Source: a virus. Taken from it: a DNA stretch of 54,732 bases. The DNA is taken from positions 1 through 54,732 of the IMG/VR virus record IMGVR_UViG_3300010885_044183. One strand, 5' to 3'. Shown here piece by piece: positions 6,733-15,194 of the stretch (positions within the stretch are counted from its first letter, which is position 1; every line of letters begins with the position of its first letter). The notes under the pieces were generated by a model. That model was given only the letters and a program-made list of their open reading frames with translations. It ran no database searches and was not told the origin of the DNA. A program made the translations under genes and the position numbers.

Positions 6733-7820
6733 ATTTTCTTTAGCTCCGCATATTTGAGTTCCGCATTCGCCGCTTCTTGCCACGAAGGCGACAGCCGGTA
6801 TGCGCCACGATATTCTAGACCTCCCCTCACCATGTAGTGAGTGGTGATCGCCTCAGCATACGCCTCCGCAACGTTGGTTCTGCCGTATACGGTTGGCGGT
6901 GCGGCCATATTTGGGTCTTTGCTCCAAAGTGAGTACACTTTGTCGATCGGCGAGCCAGACCTCAGACTCGGGCTCCCATACGTCCGGGTGGCCATGTTGT
7001 GCGCCATTTCATGGATGTAGTTGGCGTGGTTCATCTTATCACCAACCGACAGCCCTGCCATGTAGAACACAACGTGACCGTCGCCGCCCGTTGCCGCACT
7101 GGTGAATGAGTGGCCGAGCTTGCGTGTGAGCACTTCGTCTTGGCGATTGGACTGGGTCGAGATGAAGACGCGCTGTGTGGCGTCAGTCAAATACGAGGGC
7201 AGATCACCACGCGCCATAGTGACGAACAGCCCCGCTGCCGAGCGCCGCGCCAGCCGATCACCCTTTGCATAATGCACCCTCTGCCGCTCGAGTGGGATCT
7301 CAATCATCAGTTCGCCGGAGCGCATGCCGTGACGCTGGTGAATGCCTTGGGTCAGGTTATGCTCACTATTCTTCAGCCTGTGCTCCGCGATCGACGCCAA
7401 TGTGGAGCGGTCAGTCTCTTTAGAGGCTCTGAGGTCTTCAATGAGCTTACGCGAGATTTCATGCGGGCTCGTCAGCACTTCGAGGTGGCTGCCCCGCTTC
7501 AGCAGTGGCTTCTGCTCTTCAGGCTTGAGCGCACCTTTCTTTTTCAGGTTGTTCAGCCGCCTCCACTCGTTGTATTGCGCCAGAGGCTTGGGGATACCGG
7601 CGAGCCGCGCCTCTTCCACCATTTCTTTCCAAGTGCGCTTGCGCCCATCCTTCGACAGCCGGTCGAACAGCGCCTCAGATTCTGGACCGACAGTGGTCGC
7701 GGCAAACTGCCCACTCGGGTCACCGCTCCCCGCCGCCACGCGCGGGTGCTTTGACTCGTCCCACGCCCGCCCCGCGCCTATTTTGCGCAGAGCCGCCTTG
7801 CCTGCTTTGCTGAATGTCAT
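6729..7820 (-). CDS. Head-region metallopeptidase-like protein (HExxH)
   Basis: The 363-residue protein contains YIHEMAHNMATR, with HEMAH at about residues 270-274. A glutamate-rich helix (NVAEAYAEAITTHY, residues 316-329) follows that could supply the third zinc ligand, as in gluzincin-type zincins. The N-terminus AWDESKHPRVAAG...GQFA matches the W-x-E-x-x-HPR-x-x-G-x-FA header often seen on phage polyvalent and MuF-linked proteins. The middle is Lys/Arg-rich. Being coupled to head genes, it could be an ejected effector or a prohead-processing protease. The zincin motif is seen; the role is inferred. Confidence 0.65.
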   Translation of the reverse strand: MTFSKAGKAALRKIGAGRAWDESKHPRVAAGSGDPSGQFAATTVGPESEALFDRLSKDGRKRTWKEMVEEARLAGIPKPLAQYNEWRRLNNLKKKGALKPEEQKPLLKRGSHLEVLTSPHEISRKLIEDLRASKETDRSTLASIAEHRLKNSEHNLTQGIHQRHGMRSGELMIEIPLERQRVHYAKGDRLARRSAAGLFVTMARGDLPSYLTDATQRVFISTQSNRQDEVLTRKLGHSFTSAATGGDGHVVFYMAGLSVGDKMNHANYIHEMAHNMATRTYGSPSLRSGSPIDKVYSLWSKDPNMAAPPTVYGRTNVAEAYAEAITTHYMVRGGLEYRGAYRLSPSWQEAANAELKYAELKKI

Positions 7821-8056
7821 GCGTCCACCCTGCGCTTGAGGATAAATCCGTGAGCCTTCGCCAGCTCCGTGAGGTGCTCTTCGCTGACCGTAGCGTGACC
7901 AACCACATCCACCAAAGGCAGCGTAAAGCCCAGCGTCACCACAGTAGGTTGCCCAGCGCCGATGAATACGTGAGCGTGGGTCACGCCTTTGAGCGGAGTG
8001 CCATCCTCAAGAGTGACCTCCCCATCGACGCCGTTGCTCTTGACTTGGACTTTCAT
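7817..8056 (-). CDS. Hypothetical protein, 79 aa
   Basis: This small beta-rich protein contains VTHAHVFIGAGQPTVVTLGF and a C-terminal helix with EEHLTELAKAHGFILKR. Such small proteins are frequent between portal and head genes in phages, without assigned function. Both ends overlap neighbours by 1-4 bp, so it is part of one translational unit from portal to scaffold. I see no catalytic or metal site. Confidence 0.55.
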   Translation of the reverse strand: MKVQVKSNGVDGEVTLEDGTPLKGVTHAHVFIGAGQPTVVTLGFTLPLVDVVGHATVSEEHLTELAKAHGFILKRRVDA

Positions 8057-8349
8057 CAGCCCGCTCCCTCTGTGGTGCGCATCAGGTCGTGATGGTCTCG
8101 CTGTTCTTGAGTCCAGCTGTCGCGCGGACCATCCAGCGCATCAACTATTCGCTCAAGCGTCCTGTGCTCACTTACGCACTTATCAGCTATGCTCCAAGTC
8201 AAAACCATCAGGATCACTATCGCCGCCGCGAGTTGCACAGGGCGCGCCTCGAGCACCAACCCCTGATTCGCCATCGCCCCTCCAAAAACAGCGAGCGCCG
8301 TGCGAACTGCACCCCTTATCGCGTTGCCTCTGACGGTTCTCCAGCTCAT
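8056..8349 (-). CDS. Hypothetical single-pass membrane protein, 97 aa
   Basis: A hydrophobic segment at about residues 39-55 (VQLAAAIVILMVLTWSI) is preceded by Arg-rich sequence and a small-residue helix (GAVRTALAVFGGAMAN). It is followed by a soluble charged tail (RTLERIVDALDGPRDSW). One transmembrane helix is the simplest model. The gene lies inside the head operon and overlaps the portal stop by 4 bp. I do not recognise the family. Confidence 0.5.
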   Translation of the reverse strand: MSWRTVRGNAIRGAVRTALAVFGGAMANQGLVLEARPVQLAAAIVILMVLTWSIADKCVSEHRTLERIVDALDGPRDSWTQEQRDHHDLMRTTEGAG

Positions 8350-9800
8350 TGCGCCGCCGCTTGGTTGCCAAGCCCTGCCGCATCAACCGTCGCTTGCTGC
8401 TCTAGCTGACGAGCGAACTGCTCATCCTGCTTGTCCTGGATCGCCCCCTGCTCTTCCTCAAGCGTGGTATCAGCTGCGATGATCTCGCCTTGGCGCAGGT
8501 TCTCGAACAGCGTCACATCACTAATCGCCCCTTGCTGCCACGCCATCACCAGCGCACTCAGCTCAGCCGGAGCCATACGTGCAGGATAGAAGTCGCGATT
8601 GAGCTCGAACTTTACTTTATCATCCGGCAACGCAGCGAACTGCGCCAGCCAACGCAGGGCTTGCGTCATGCCCAAGCTAATGGTCTGCGAGATAGAGCTG
8701 AGCATCGACTCCTCACCCTTGCGCCGTATGCTGGCGCTGTCCGCCGCCTCTACCGCCTTCTTCTGCGCCTCGAGCATACGCGCGCCAACAATCGCCATCA
8801 GTTGCTCCTCGCGCTGCAACTTGTTCTCCAGCGTCTTGAGTCCCGTGCCGCTGAACTCGATGAACTCAGCTTTGGCGTCAGGGTTCTTGGTGACGATGGC
8901 GCGTTCACTGCCCAAGTAGATGGGGTCGTTATTTTCACTCTGGAAACCCGCTAGGAACAGCGTAGGCAGCGCCGTGAAGTGGCAACCGTGGGCGTAGTCC
9001 GCGCTTGTGCGGTAGTGCGACAGATTCAGATCCACTAGGTCGATGAGCGGAGGCTCATCCACCTCTGAAGACGCATCATCGGTGCCGATGAACTGAAACG
9101 GAATGTAGTTGATTGGCGAAGAGTTGATGGTCGGGAATATGTCCGCCCCAATTTGAATGTCGGCATCATCCTTGCGCTCATAGAGCCGCTGACGATAGAC
9201 ATTATTCAGCAAATCGAGCACGCGCCACTGATCTACCGCCGTCACCTTGTATTCATCCTTGTCGTCCTTTTTATCCTCCACCTCGTGCAGCACCACCAGC
9301 GTCAATACCGTCTTGTTGTCGATGCGACCGGTGCGCCAGTTGATGATATTCTCCGCTGTGTAAAGCTGAAGCGTGGGACGCACGTTCTGAGCGATGGCAT
9401 CCGCCTGAGTAGCGCCCTTGGCCAGAGGCGGGCAGTCCACTAGCACGCCTACGCGTCCGACGGTCAGAGCATGCTCGCACACCTCTTGGGCGAACACCTG
9501 CAGTGGGTTGCCGGCAGAGTCTACATCCTCAAGCAGTTCAATCATCGCATCGGGAACTTCGACCACTGGTGGCTTCTGCAGCATCATGCCTTCTAGCCCA
9601 CTGATGGTGCGCCACGTAGCGTTGTAGAAGGTGGTGCGTATCTTGTACGATTTATAATCGGGATCAGTTTGCGCCTTCAGCTTGGGCAGATACGCCTCGC
9701 CGCCCGAGTGGACAGCGTCCTGACCGGCGGAGCAGTCGCGACAGCGCTTCCACTTGCTGCTGTATTTGCCATACTCTGAGTGCTGTGTGTTTACGGGCAT
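8346..9800 (-). CDS. Portal protein, DUF4055 family
   Basis: The 484-residue product has the DUF4055 pattern. Near the N-terminus are YKIRTTFYNATWRTISGLEGMM and VDSAGNPLQVFAQEVCEHALTVGRVGVLVD. In the core are NYIPFQFIG, HYRTSADYAHGCHFTALPTLFLAG and KAEFIEFSGTGLKTLENKL. The tail is Gln-rich. The protein forms the dodecameric DNA gate at the capsid vertex. The start at 9800 is preferred because GGAGG lies five bases upstream; the upstream in-frame starts would place the site inside the gene. It directly follows the terminase and a small lipoprotein gene. Confidence 0.85.
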   Translation of the reverse strand: MPVNTQHSEYGKYSSKWKRCRDCSAGQDAVHSGGEAYLPKLKAQTDPDYKSYKIRTTFYNATWRTISGLEGMMLQKPPVVEVPDAMIELLEDVDSAGNPLQVFAQEVCEHALTVGRVGVLVDCPPLAKGATQADAIAQNVRPTLQLYTAENIINWRTGRIDNKTVLTLVVLHEVEDKKDDKDEYKVTAVDQWRVLDLLNNVYRQRLYERKDDADIQIGADIFPTINSSPINYIPFQFIGTDDASSEVDEPPLIDLVDLNLSHYRTSADYAHGCHFTALPTLFLAGFQSENNDPIYLGSERAIVTKNPDAKAEFIEFSGTGLKTLENKLQREEQLMAIVGARMLEAQKKAVEAADSASIRRKGEESMLSSISQTISLGMTQALRWLAQFAALPDDKVKFELNRDFYPARMAPAELSALVMAWQQGAISDVTLFENLRQGEIIAADTTLEEEQGAIQDKQDEQFARQLEQQATVDAAGLGNQAAAQ

Positions 9801-10027
9801 CATTTCCTCCAGCCGTAGCGGTATTCCATGCATTGATCAAATTGGCTCTGCGCGAACTGTGAATTCATTATGTAGCTATTGGAGATATTCGATGACTGGA
9901 TGGCCAGCGTGGAGCACTCGAATTTGTCCCGCGCAAAGTCAGCCTCGCCCTTCGTGACGTGATAGTAGCGCATAGGTGCGCAAGCATCCAGGAACACCGC
10001 AAGAAACGCAATCAACAACCTCATCAC
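9800..10027 (-). CDS. Small lipoprotein
   Basis: The 75-residue protein starts MRLLIAFLAVFLDAC (after an extra possible GTG start), which is a short basic N-terminus, a hydrophobic stretch and a lipobox-like LDAC. A mature protein of about 60 residues, rich in Gln, Ser and aromatics, follows (FAQSQFDQCMEYRYGW). It would be a membrane-anchored lipoprotein. Its location between large terminase and portal is unusual for a lysis protein. A superinfection-exclusion role is possible but only inferred. It overlaps both neighbours by one to four bases. Confidence 0.55.
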   Translation of the reverse strand: MMRLLIAFLAVFLDACAPMRYYHVTKGEADFARDKFECSTLAIQSSNISNSYIMNSQFAQSQFDQCMEYRYGWRK

Positions 10028-11397
10028 ACACCTCCAACCTCTACACGCCTGACGAAATTATCAGCCGTCGGGAATTCATGCTCTACATAGTATCCAATTG
10101 CATCGGTCACGTGCGTTAGCTTTGGGGTGGCGTCCTTATCGATTTCACCGGAGCCGCCCTTCAGCAGCCGCACGCCCTCGAAGTCCAGCACGGTCTGAGG
10201 AGCCTTTGCCCCATCCACCATCAGCCGAATTATGCCTGCGCTGCTCTTGGTGCGTGAGTTCATAGCGTTGAGCCGCGCCCGCTCTTTGGGGTTCGCGGAT
10301 TTGACGTTGAAGCTCAGACGGTTGCCGAACTTGGGGCGCAAGTCACGCTCGATCAAGTCCCAGTCCGAGCCTTCCACCTTAGCAGTGCCACGCGAGCCGC
10401 CTGTAGCGTCGCCATAGCACACGACCCGCCCCTTGTGGCTCCCGTAGTCCTTAATGATGCGCTTGCAGACGGCCGGAGTGTTGCTATTGCGCGGTATATG
10501 CACCTCGCCGATGATGCCGGTTCCGGTGATTGGGTGGTCTAGCAGCTTCACGCCGTTCGCAGCCAGCTCATACTGACCAGGCAGCACCTGCTCTTGGATG
10601 TAGGCGCACACTCCGGGCTCAACGTTGAAGTCGAAGCACAAGTTCAGCGTTGCATTTTCGTCATACACCAGCGGTGCGGTATTATCCGCCTCAAGGAAAG
10701 AGTAGTATGCACGCCCCTCGAAGTTGACGAAGCTGGCCTCATACTCCTGCGCAAACGTGAGCTCATCCAAGTCCTGCATAGCAGCCGCAATCTCAGAGGC
10801 TGGCAGAATGTCACGCGACGCCCAGCTATAGCTGCCCCAGTCACTAGCTGCCCCAGACGCCTTCATGCGCGCCTTGGCGGAGCGGTCGAGCTGATAATAG
10901 TGGTTCCGCCCCTCTGGCACGCCTATCAAGTCGCACCAGCCGAGCCGGTCAGAAAGAGAGGGGCGCACGTTCTCTGGCCAAGCACTCTCTTTGGTGTCGG
11001 CTATTTCATCGATGATGCCGCCGTCCCACGGTTGACCCTCCATACGCTGGGGCTTGTCGAGACCGATCACCCATAGCTGAGCGCCATTCAGATACTGGAT
11101 CATCAGGTCTGATTCAGAGGGCGTTTGCGCTATAAGGTGGCGCGGAGACAGAGCCTTCAAGTCATTCCAGAAAATACGCTTTGCTTGGTCGCGCGTGGGT
11201 GCTGCGCAGAAGAAACGCGGAGTCCACTTAGTGGCCGCAGCTAGAGCACGGCGCACAACCTTGCGCTTGGCGAGTTCAGTTTTGCCACTCCGACGCCCCG
11301 CTGGCACGGTGTTGAAGCGGTGTGGAGAGTTGATGTAGGCGTGCTGCGTAGGGTGGAAGCGCAGCTTTGTCCAGCGTGGGGGCAGCTCTATGCTCAC
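10024..11397 (-). CDS. terL: Terminase large subunit
   Basis: The 457-residue ATPase-nuclease motor protein shows a Walker A motif PAGRRSGKTE at residues 32-41 and a Walker B GGIIDEIAD with DE at 130-131. Its nuclease half has acidic residues in LCFDFNVEPG (about residue 256) and VCYGDATG (about residue 330). It pumps DNA through the portal and cuts concatemers. The start is GTG overlapping the TGA of the small subunit (GTGA). The order TerS - TerL - portal is standard. Confidence 0.93.
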   Translation of the reverse strand: MSIELPPRWTKLRFHPTQHAYINSPHRFNTVPAGRRSGKTELAKRKVVRRALAAATKWTPRFFCAAPTRDQAKRIFWNDLKALSPRHLIAQTPSESDLMIQYLNGAQLWVIGLDKPQRMEGQPWDGGIIDEIADTKESAWPENVRPSLSDRLGWCDLIGVPEGRNHYYQLDRSAKARMKASGAASDWGSYSWASRDILPASEIAAAMQDLDELTFAQEYEASFVNFEGRAYYSFLEADNTAPLVYDENATLNLCFDFNVEPGVCAYIQEQVLPGQYELAANGVKLLDHPITGTGIIGEVHIPRNSNTPAVCKRIIKDYGSHKGRVVCYGDATGGSRGTAKVEGSDWDLIERDLRPKFGNRLSFNVKSANPKERARLNAMNSRTKSSAGIIRLMVDGAKAPQTVLDFEGVRLLKGGSGEIDKDATPKLTHVTDAIGYYVEHEFPTADNFVRRVEVGGV

Positions 11398-11978
11398 TCA
11401 GGCTTCTCCACGTCATCAGTCATAGCTGCAAGAGTTTCACGTATAACGCGCGCTGCATCATCAGGCTGCGCCCCCACTGGAGCGAGCTGTGAGTCGGGAC
11501 GGTAGTCTTGCGGACGCCGGTTCTTCAACCAGAATATGGCAGAGGTGGCATCGGGAGGATACTGCTTTGTCACTTGCACGCGCTCCACGTACGTGGAACC
11601 GCCCTTGCCCTCTGAAAGTATGACGATTTCTTCTGATGGGTGACTGTAGCCTTTTGCGCGGTGTATGAGTGAGCGCTCTACTTCATCATCTGTACGCGCC
11701 TTGCCGCGCTTTACGGAGCTTTGAAAGCTGGGGTGAGCCCTCATCCATGCTTCAACAGTAGAGACGTCAACGCCAAACATATCAGCAAGCCCCGGACTGT
11801 CCGCATTGATGATGCACGCCTGCTCCGCAATATGATCGAACCCAATGTGGTAGCTGGTTGGTCTGCCGTGCTTGCGCTCCTCTCTGTTCTCAGCGATCAC
11901 CTCGGCTGCACCTTTGACTTTGGCGTTGACCCCTTTTCGGTCTTTCATTCGCGTCGAATCAAGCTTTCTTCGTGCCAC
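11394..11978 (-). CDS. terS: Terminase small subunit
   Basis: This 194-residue protein has a basic N-terminus and a helix-turn-helix-like block (SPGLADMFGVDVSTVEAWMRAHPSF). The family C-terminal pattern follows: RAKGYSHPSEEIV, then KQYPPDATSAIFWLKNRRPQDYR. It recognises the packaging site and delivers DNA to TerL. It starts with GTG preceded by AAGGGAG. A likely promoter lies 32-60 bp upstream, consistent with this being the first late gene. Confidence 0.88.
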   Translation of the reverse strand: MARRKLDSTRMKDRKGVNAKVKGAAEVIAENREERKHGRPTSYHIGFDHIAEQACIINADSPGLADMFGVDVSTVEAWMRAHPSFQSSVKRGKARTDDEVERSLIHRAKGYSHPSEEIVILSEGKGGSTYVERVQVTKQYPPDATSAIFWLKNRRPQDYRPDSQLAPVGAQPDDAARVIRETLAAMTDDVEKPE

Positions 11979-12009
11979 TGTTCACTCCCTTGATCAATTG
12001 ATGCCGCCG

Positions 12010-12038
12010 CTTATAACTTATGCTCAAATTCAAGTAAA
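12010..12038 (-). promoter_or_regulatory. Candidate sigma-70 promoter for the late (head) genes
   Basis: On the minus strand TTTACT (12038-12033) and TATAAG (12015-12010) are separated by exactly 17 bases, matching four of six -35 and five of six -10 consensus positions. Transcription would start about 25 bp before the GTG of the small terminase. The site lies downstream of the nested inverted repeats that follow the primase gene. Confidence 0.5.
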
Positions 12039-12072
12039 CACATTTGACGCCCGCACCCCATCATTCAATACC

Positions 12073-12198
12073 CTCACCGGGAGTTCCGGGGGTCGTTTAG
12101 CACCCCTGCCACTTTTAGACGATTTAATATGCTTTTTTAGAGGATTAATCGTCTAAAAAAAGTTCGGGTGGCTAGCTATCTCCGTAACTCCCGGTGAG
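12073..12198. repeat. Nested inverted repeats between replication and packaging genes
   Basis: The outer arms CTCACCGGGAGTT (12073-12085) and AACTCCCGGTGAG (12186-12198) are a perfect 13-bp inverted repeat. The inner arms TTTTAGACGATT (12113-12124) and AATCGTCTAAAA (12147-12158) are a perfect 12-bp repeat. A further TTTTAGAGGATT copy lies at 12135-12146. TTTTTAGACA and TTTTTAGCC also occur at about 12330-12350 inside the primase 3' end. The cluster could be a protein-binding region (replication origin, operator or packaging site) or a strong RNA structure ending the early transcript. The rest of the 300-bp spacer holds only the promoter candidate. Confidence 0.6.
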
Positions 12199-12278
12199 AG
12201 GTTATCGCCGTTAAAGGCGGCGATTAACGTGCTGAAGCCAGCTTTGGTCGAAAATTTCACCCTGAAAACCACCCGGTT

Positions 12279-14774
12279 TCACCCTTTCATTGGTGCTAAG
12301 TCGGAGAGAATTGATCGCCAAAAAACGACATTTTTAGACATGTTTTTAGCCTTTTTCAGTGAAAAGCCACGATTCAATTCGGCCGAAAAATAAATTTTAT
12401 TTTCGAGCCTTTTGAGCAGCCCGCCCACGTTTATGTGGTTTGGATCATGATCTCGACCCATACAACCGTTGAACGCAGAGCGCAGATCAGCGTTCGTTCC
12501 AATGGCTTTCACGACCGCCATAACCGCCATACCAGAATCGTCTGGGGGCATTATGCGCCTCAGCTCTTCAGCGAACACCTCCTCACCCTCATTAGCGGAG
12601 TCCTCCTCTTGCGCGTTGTTGATCGCGTCACATAGATCGCCCGCCCCCATCCATAGTAGCAGCGGTCGCATAAACGCATACCACTCCGTGAAGGAACCAT
12701 ATTCCGAGGGCGGTGCCTCAGGAGTGGGTTTTCCTGAGGCAATCCAAGAGGCTGCGATACTCAGCGCATCACTCATGAGCGCTGGCCGATGCTCCGCGAC
12801 GTGGGCTGGTAAGTTGCTGATCGAGAAGCTGCGCGCTGAGGGCGATGCCACCTTGGCGTCTATATAGCACAATAGCGCTCGCCTCGAAATATCGCCGCTC
12901 AGCTGTAGTTGATTCCCGGTGGCGAACCACGTTGCCTCATTGTTGAGCTCGAGCCGCTCCGTCTTCCCGAGCAGCCGGAATGTATTCCGCCGCGAGGTGA
13001 GCACCTTGTTCAGAGTGGTGTCCTCGAGCCGCTGCCCTTCCGCCACGTTGTCGAGGCACACAATACGGTCACCCGCCAGCAGGAATGAGGCAATGCGCTT
13101 TTCCATTTCTTCCTGATTCGATGTCCACGTCGCCTTGCTCAGCAGCGTGCCATACCACAGCCGCGAGATACAGTCGGCCAGTTGCGTTTTGCCCGAGCCG
13201 TGCTTAGGTGAAGAAAAGGCGAACAGCGGTGTTATGTCGAATAAGTGGCGGAAGCCCACAGTAAACAGCGCAGCGATAAACACAGTGCGCGCCGCAGGGC
13301 TCGCCCAAGGGTATTCCGAGAACGGTTCCATCAGCCGCCCGAGCGCCGCCTTAGCCGCGTTGCGTTTCAACCCCGCATCCACTCGCAGCCCCTCCACCTC
13401 TGAGGTGAGGTAGAGCTTAGATTCCGCGTCATACCCCACAGCCGACAGTAGCGACCCATCCGCCCGCAGACACGGGTGCGGCACGAAGGCGATGAGCTGC
13501 TTAGTGCCATCAAACTTACGGCACGCCATGAATGTGACCACGCTTGGACGGTTGAACTTAGTGCGTCGGAATTCCCCCTTATCGGTCAGCGCCCAGTATG
13601 CTGCAATATCGCCGAGCTCTACCGCAATGGTGTTCGCGTCATGATCGATAACGACATAGCTCATCGGGTCACGATCCACCATAACATCCAGCACCCCCGC
13701 TGTTCCATACCGCACTATATGCACCAGCCGCATCCCCATAGAGAACACACCCGGAGCCGCAGCCGCAGCCGCAGCCATTTCCTTCACCATTTCTGATTCG
13801 CGATACGGATTCTCATACACGTGGAGTTTACGCTCTGCATGCTCTTCCGCATTCTGCGCCCCAGTCCAGCCGCCCTCCGTTGCCCATGCCAGTATCGATG
13901 CCACTGTCCTCAACTCTGAGCCGCGCACCGCCTTGGAGCCTTCATAGTAGTGCTTGCGAGTGGCGCGCGCATCATACTTGCGCGACCGCCCTGCCCACGC
14001 CGCATACAGCGCGAAGCCCACGTCGGACTGAGCCCACGCCCGCCCCATTATCCAGCCGACACCCGCCCACTTCTCCTCATCATCGCAGTCCACATGCTCC
14101 AACGCATCGACCAACCCCTGCACCTGCGCAGGATTCGCTGGATTGAAGGTTTCTTTGGCCGGACGCCCGCGCTTCTTGCCTGCAGCCGCCGCGCCGCCGC
14201 CTTTCTTCAGGAATTCCGGCCACGGTGCTACCGGAACCTTCTCCGGTGCTTGTAGCCACGTGTATAACCCACCTGTAGCGTGTCGCGAGGGAGGGGCGAC
14301 TACGTATCCCCCATCCCCGCGCGTGTCGAGCTTCTCTCCCAGCTTATTAGCCTGAGACTTTACGCCCTTCTCATACGCAAAATAGTAGTGATAGCGCCCC
14401 GCACGCGACTGCACGCATGGGGTGACTGGCATACCCACGCCCGCTGCTAGTTTACCCAGAGACTCAACGCCGAGCTCCCCATCCACATCGAGCACGGTCA
14501 GGCCGGATTCCTCACCGGTGGCGATGCCGATGCCCTGCCGCACGCCCGCGCCGCTCCACCACTCCCGTATCACCTCCGCATCCGTGGACGCCTCAGTAGG
14601 CCAGCCGAGTAGCGCCGGATGCTTACCTGCGCGCTCGCATTCTCCACCCAAAGGGCAGCCGCACGCCCCATCCGCGCCTACGGGGTGCAGCGGGAACACC
14701 CGCCAGCCCAGCGCCGCATAGCGCCACGCCGCCTCTAGCGTGCCGGTCTCTGCCGCCCTATTTGCCTTTGCCAT
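12279..14774 (-). CDS. Bifunctional primase-polymerase / helicase replication protein
   Basis: The 831-residue protein begins with a prim-pol domain: AAWRYAALGWRVFPLHP, Cys-containing GKHPALLGWPTEAS, GIGIATGEESGLTVLDVD and a later HYYFAYE. A PriCT-like region follows (ALEHVDCDDEEKWAGVGWIMG). The C-terminal ATPase has a Walker A in FSSPKHGSGKTQL near residue 525 and a Walker B-like IVCLDNVAEG. It should prime and unwind DNA at the phage origin. A run of Ala codons (GCAGCC-type repeats at 13756-13778) gives a poly-Ala linker between the halves. GAGAGG precedes the start. It is the last replication gene before the late promoter. Confidence 0.85.
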   Translation of the reverse strand: MAKANRAAETGTLEAAWRYAALGWRVFPLHPVGADGACGCPLGGECERAGKHPALLGWPTEASTDAEVIREWWSGAGVRQGIGIATGEESGLTVLDVDGELGVESLGKLAAGVGMPVTPCVQSRAGRYHYYFAYEKGVKSQANKLGEKLDTRGDGGYVVAPPSRHATGGLYTWLQAPEKVPVAPWPEFLKKGGGAAAAGKKRGRPAKETFNPANPAQVQGLVDALEHVDCDDEEKWAGVGWIMGRAWAQSDVGFALYAAWAGRSRKYDARATRKHYYEGSKAVRGSELRTVASILAWATEGGWTGAQNAEEHAERKLHVYENPYRESEMVKEMAAAAAAAPGVFSMGMRLVHIVRYGTAGVLDVMVDRDPMSYVVIDHDANTIAVELGDIAAYWALTDKGEFRRTKFNRPSVVTFMACRKFDGTKQLIAFVPHPCLRADGSLLSAVGYDAESKLYLTSEVEGLRVDAGLKRNAAKAALGRLMEPFSEYPWASPAARTVFIAALFTVGFRHLFDITPLFAFSSPKHGSGKTQLADCISRLWYGTLLSKATWTSNQEEMEKRIASFLLAGDRIVCLDNVAEGQRLEDTTLNKVLTSRRNTFRLLGKTERLELNNEATWFATGNQLQLSGDISRRALLCYIDAKVASPSARSFSISNLPAHVAEHRPALMSDALSIAASWIASGKPTPEAPPSEYGSFTEWYAFMRPLLLWMGAGDLCDAINNAQEEDSANEGEEVFAEELRRIMPPDDSGMAVMAVVKAIGTNADLRSAFNGCMGRDHDPNHINVGGLLKRLENKIYFSAELNRGFSLKKAKNMSKNVVFWRSILSDLAPMKG

Positions 14775-14833
14775 TGGGCGTCCTCTCGCAGTCAGCCACG
14801 GCCAACTCTACTGGTGGATTCAGAACTTCAGAT

Positions 14834-15118
14834 TCAAGTTGTTGCATTTCGTGATCCCTTTTGCATTTCACGCACTAGGAACAGCGTGTATTTATCTTTG
14901 TTGCGCGATACTGAGCAAAGCAGCCATCCCGCCGCACCCCGCTCTGTGAGCTCGCTCCCAAGTAGATACTCAGGCACGTCCTTTCTGATCATGTAGTCAA
15001 GGCGTGCTGGCGGTAGTGGCGAGATTTGCGCCGCCACCTTCTGGAACAGCGCCGCTTCCAAGTCTGCAATGCGCGCTCTTAGTCGCGCCTCCTCACCATC
15101 CGGCTGATCATCACACAT
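14834..15118 (-). CDS. Hypothetical protein, 94 aa
   Basis: The start MCDDQPDGEEARLRARIADL at 15118 is chosen because GGGAGG lies five bases upstream; the longer frame lacks a site. The N-terminal 35 residues form a charged heptad-like helix, and the rest is a small mixed domain (YMIRKDVPEYLLGSELTERG, GWLLCSVSRNKDKYTLF). I do not recognise it. Its place next to the primase suggests a replication accessory factor. Confidence 0.5.
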   Translation of the reverse strand: MCDDQPDGEEARLRARIADLEAALFQKVAAQISPLPPARLDYMIRKDVPEYLLGSELTERGAAGWLLCSVSRNKDKYTLFLVREMQKGSRNATT

Positions 15119-15194
15119 ATAGCCTCCCAAGGTAAAAAAAGAGGGAGAGCCAATGCCGCGCTCTCCCCAAGTAGCCACAGCAGCGAACTGCGGA

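Noticed and set aside
13756-13778. GCAGCC microsatellite inside the primase gene
   Set aside because: It simply encodes a poly-Ala linker; no regulatory meaning is visible.
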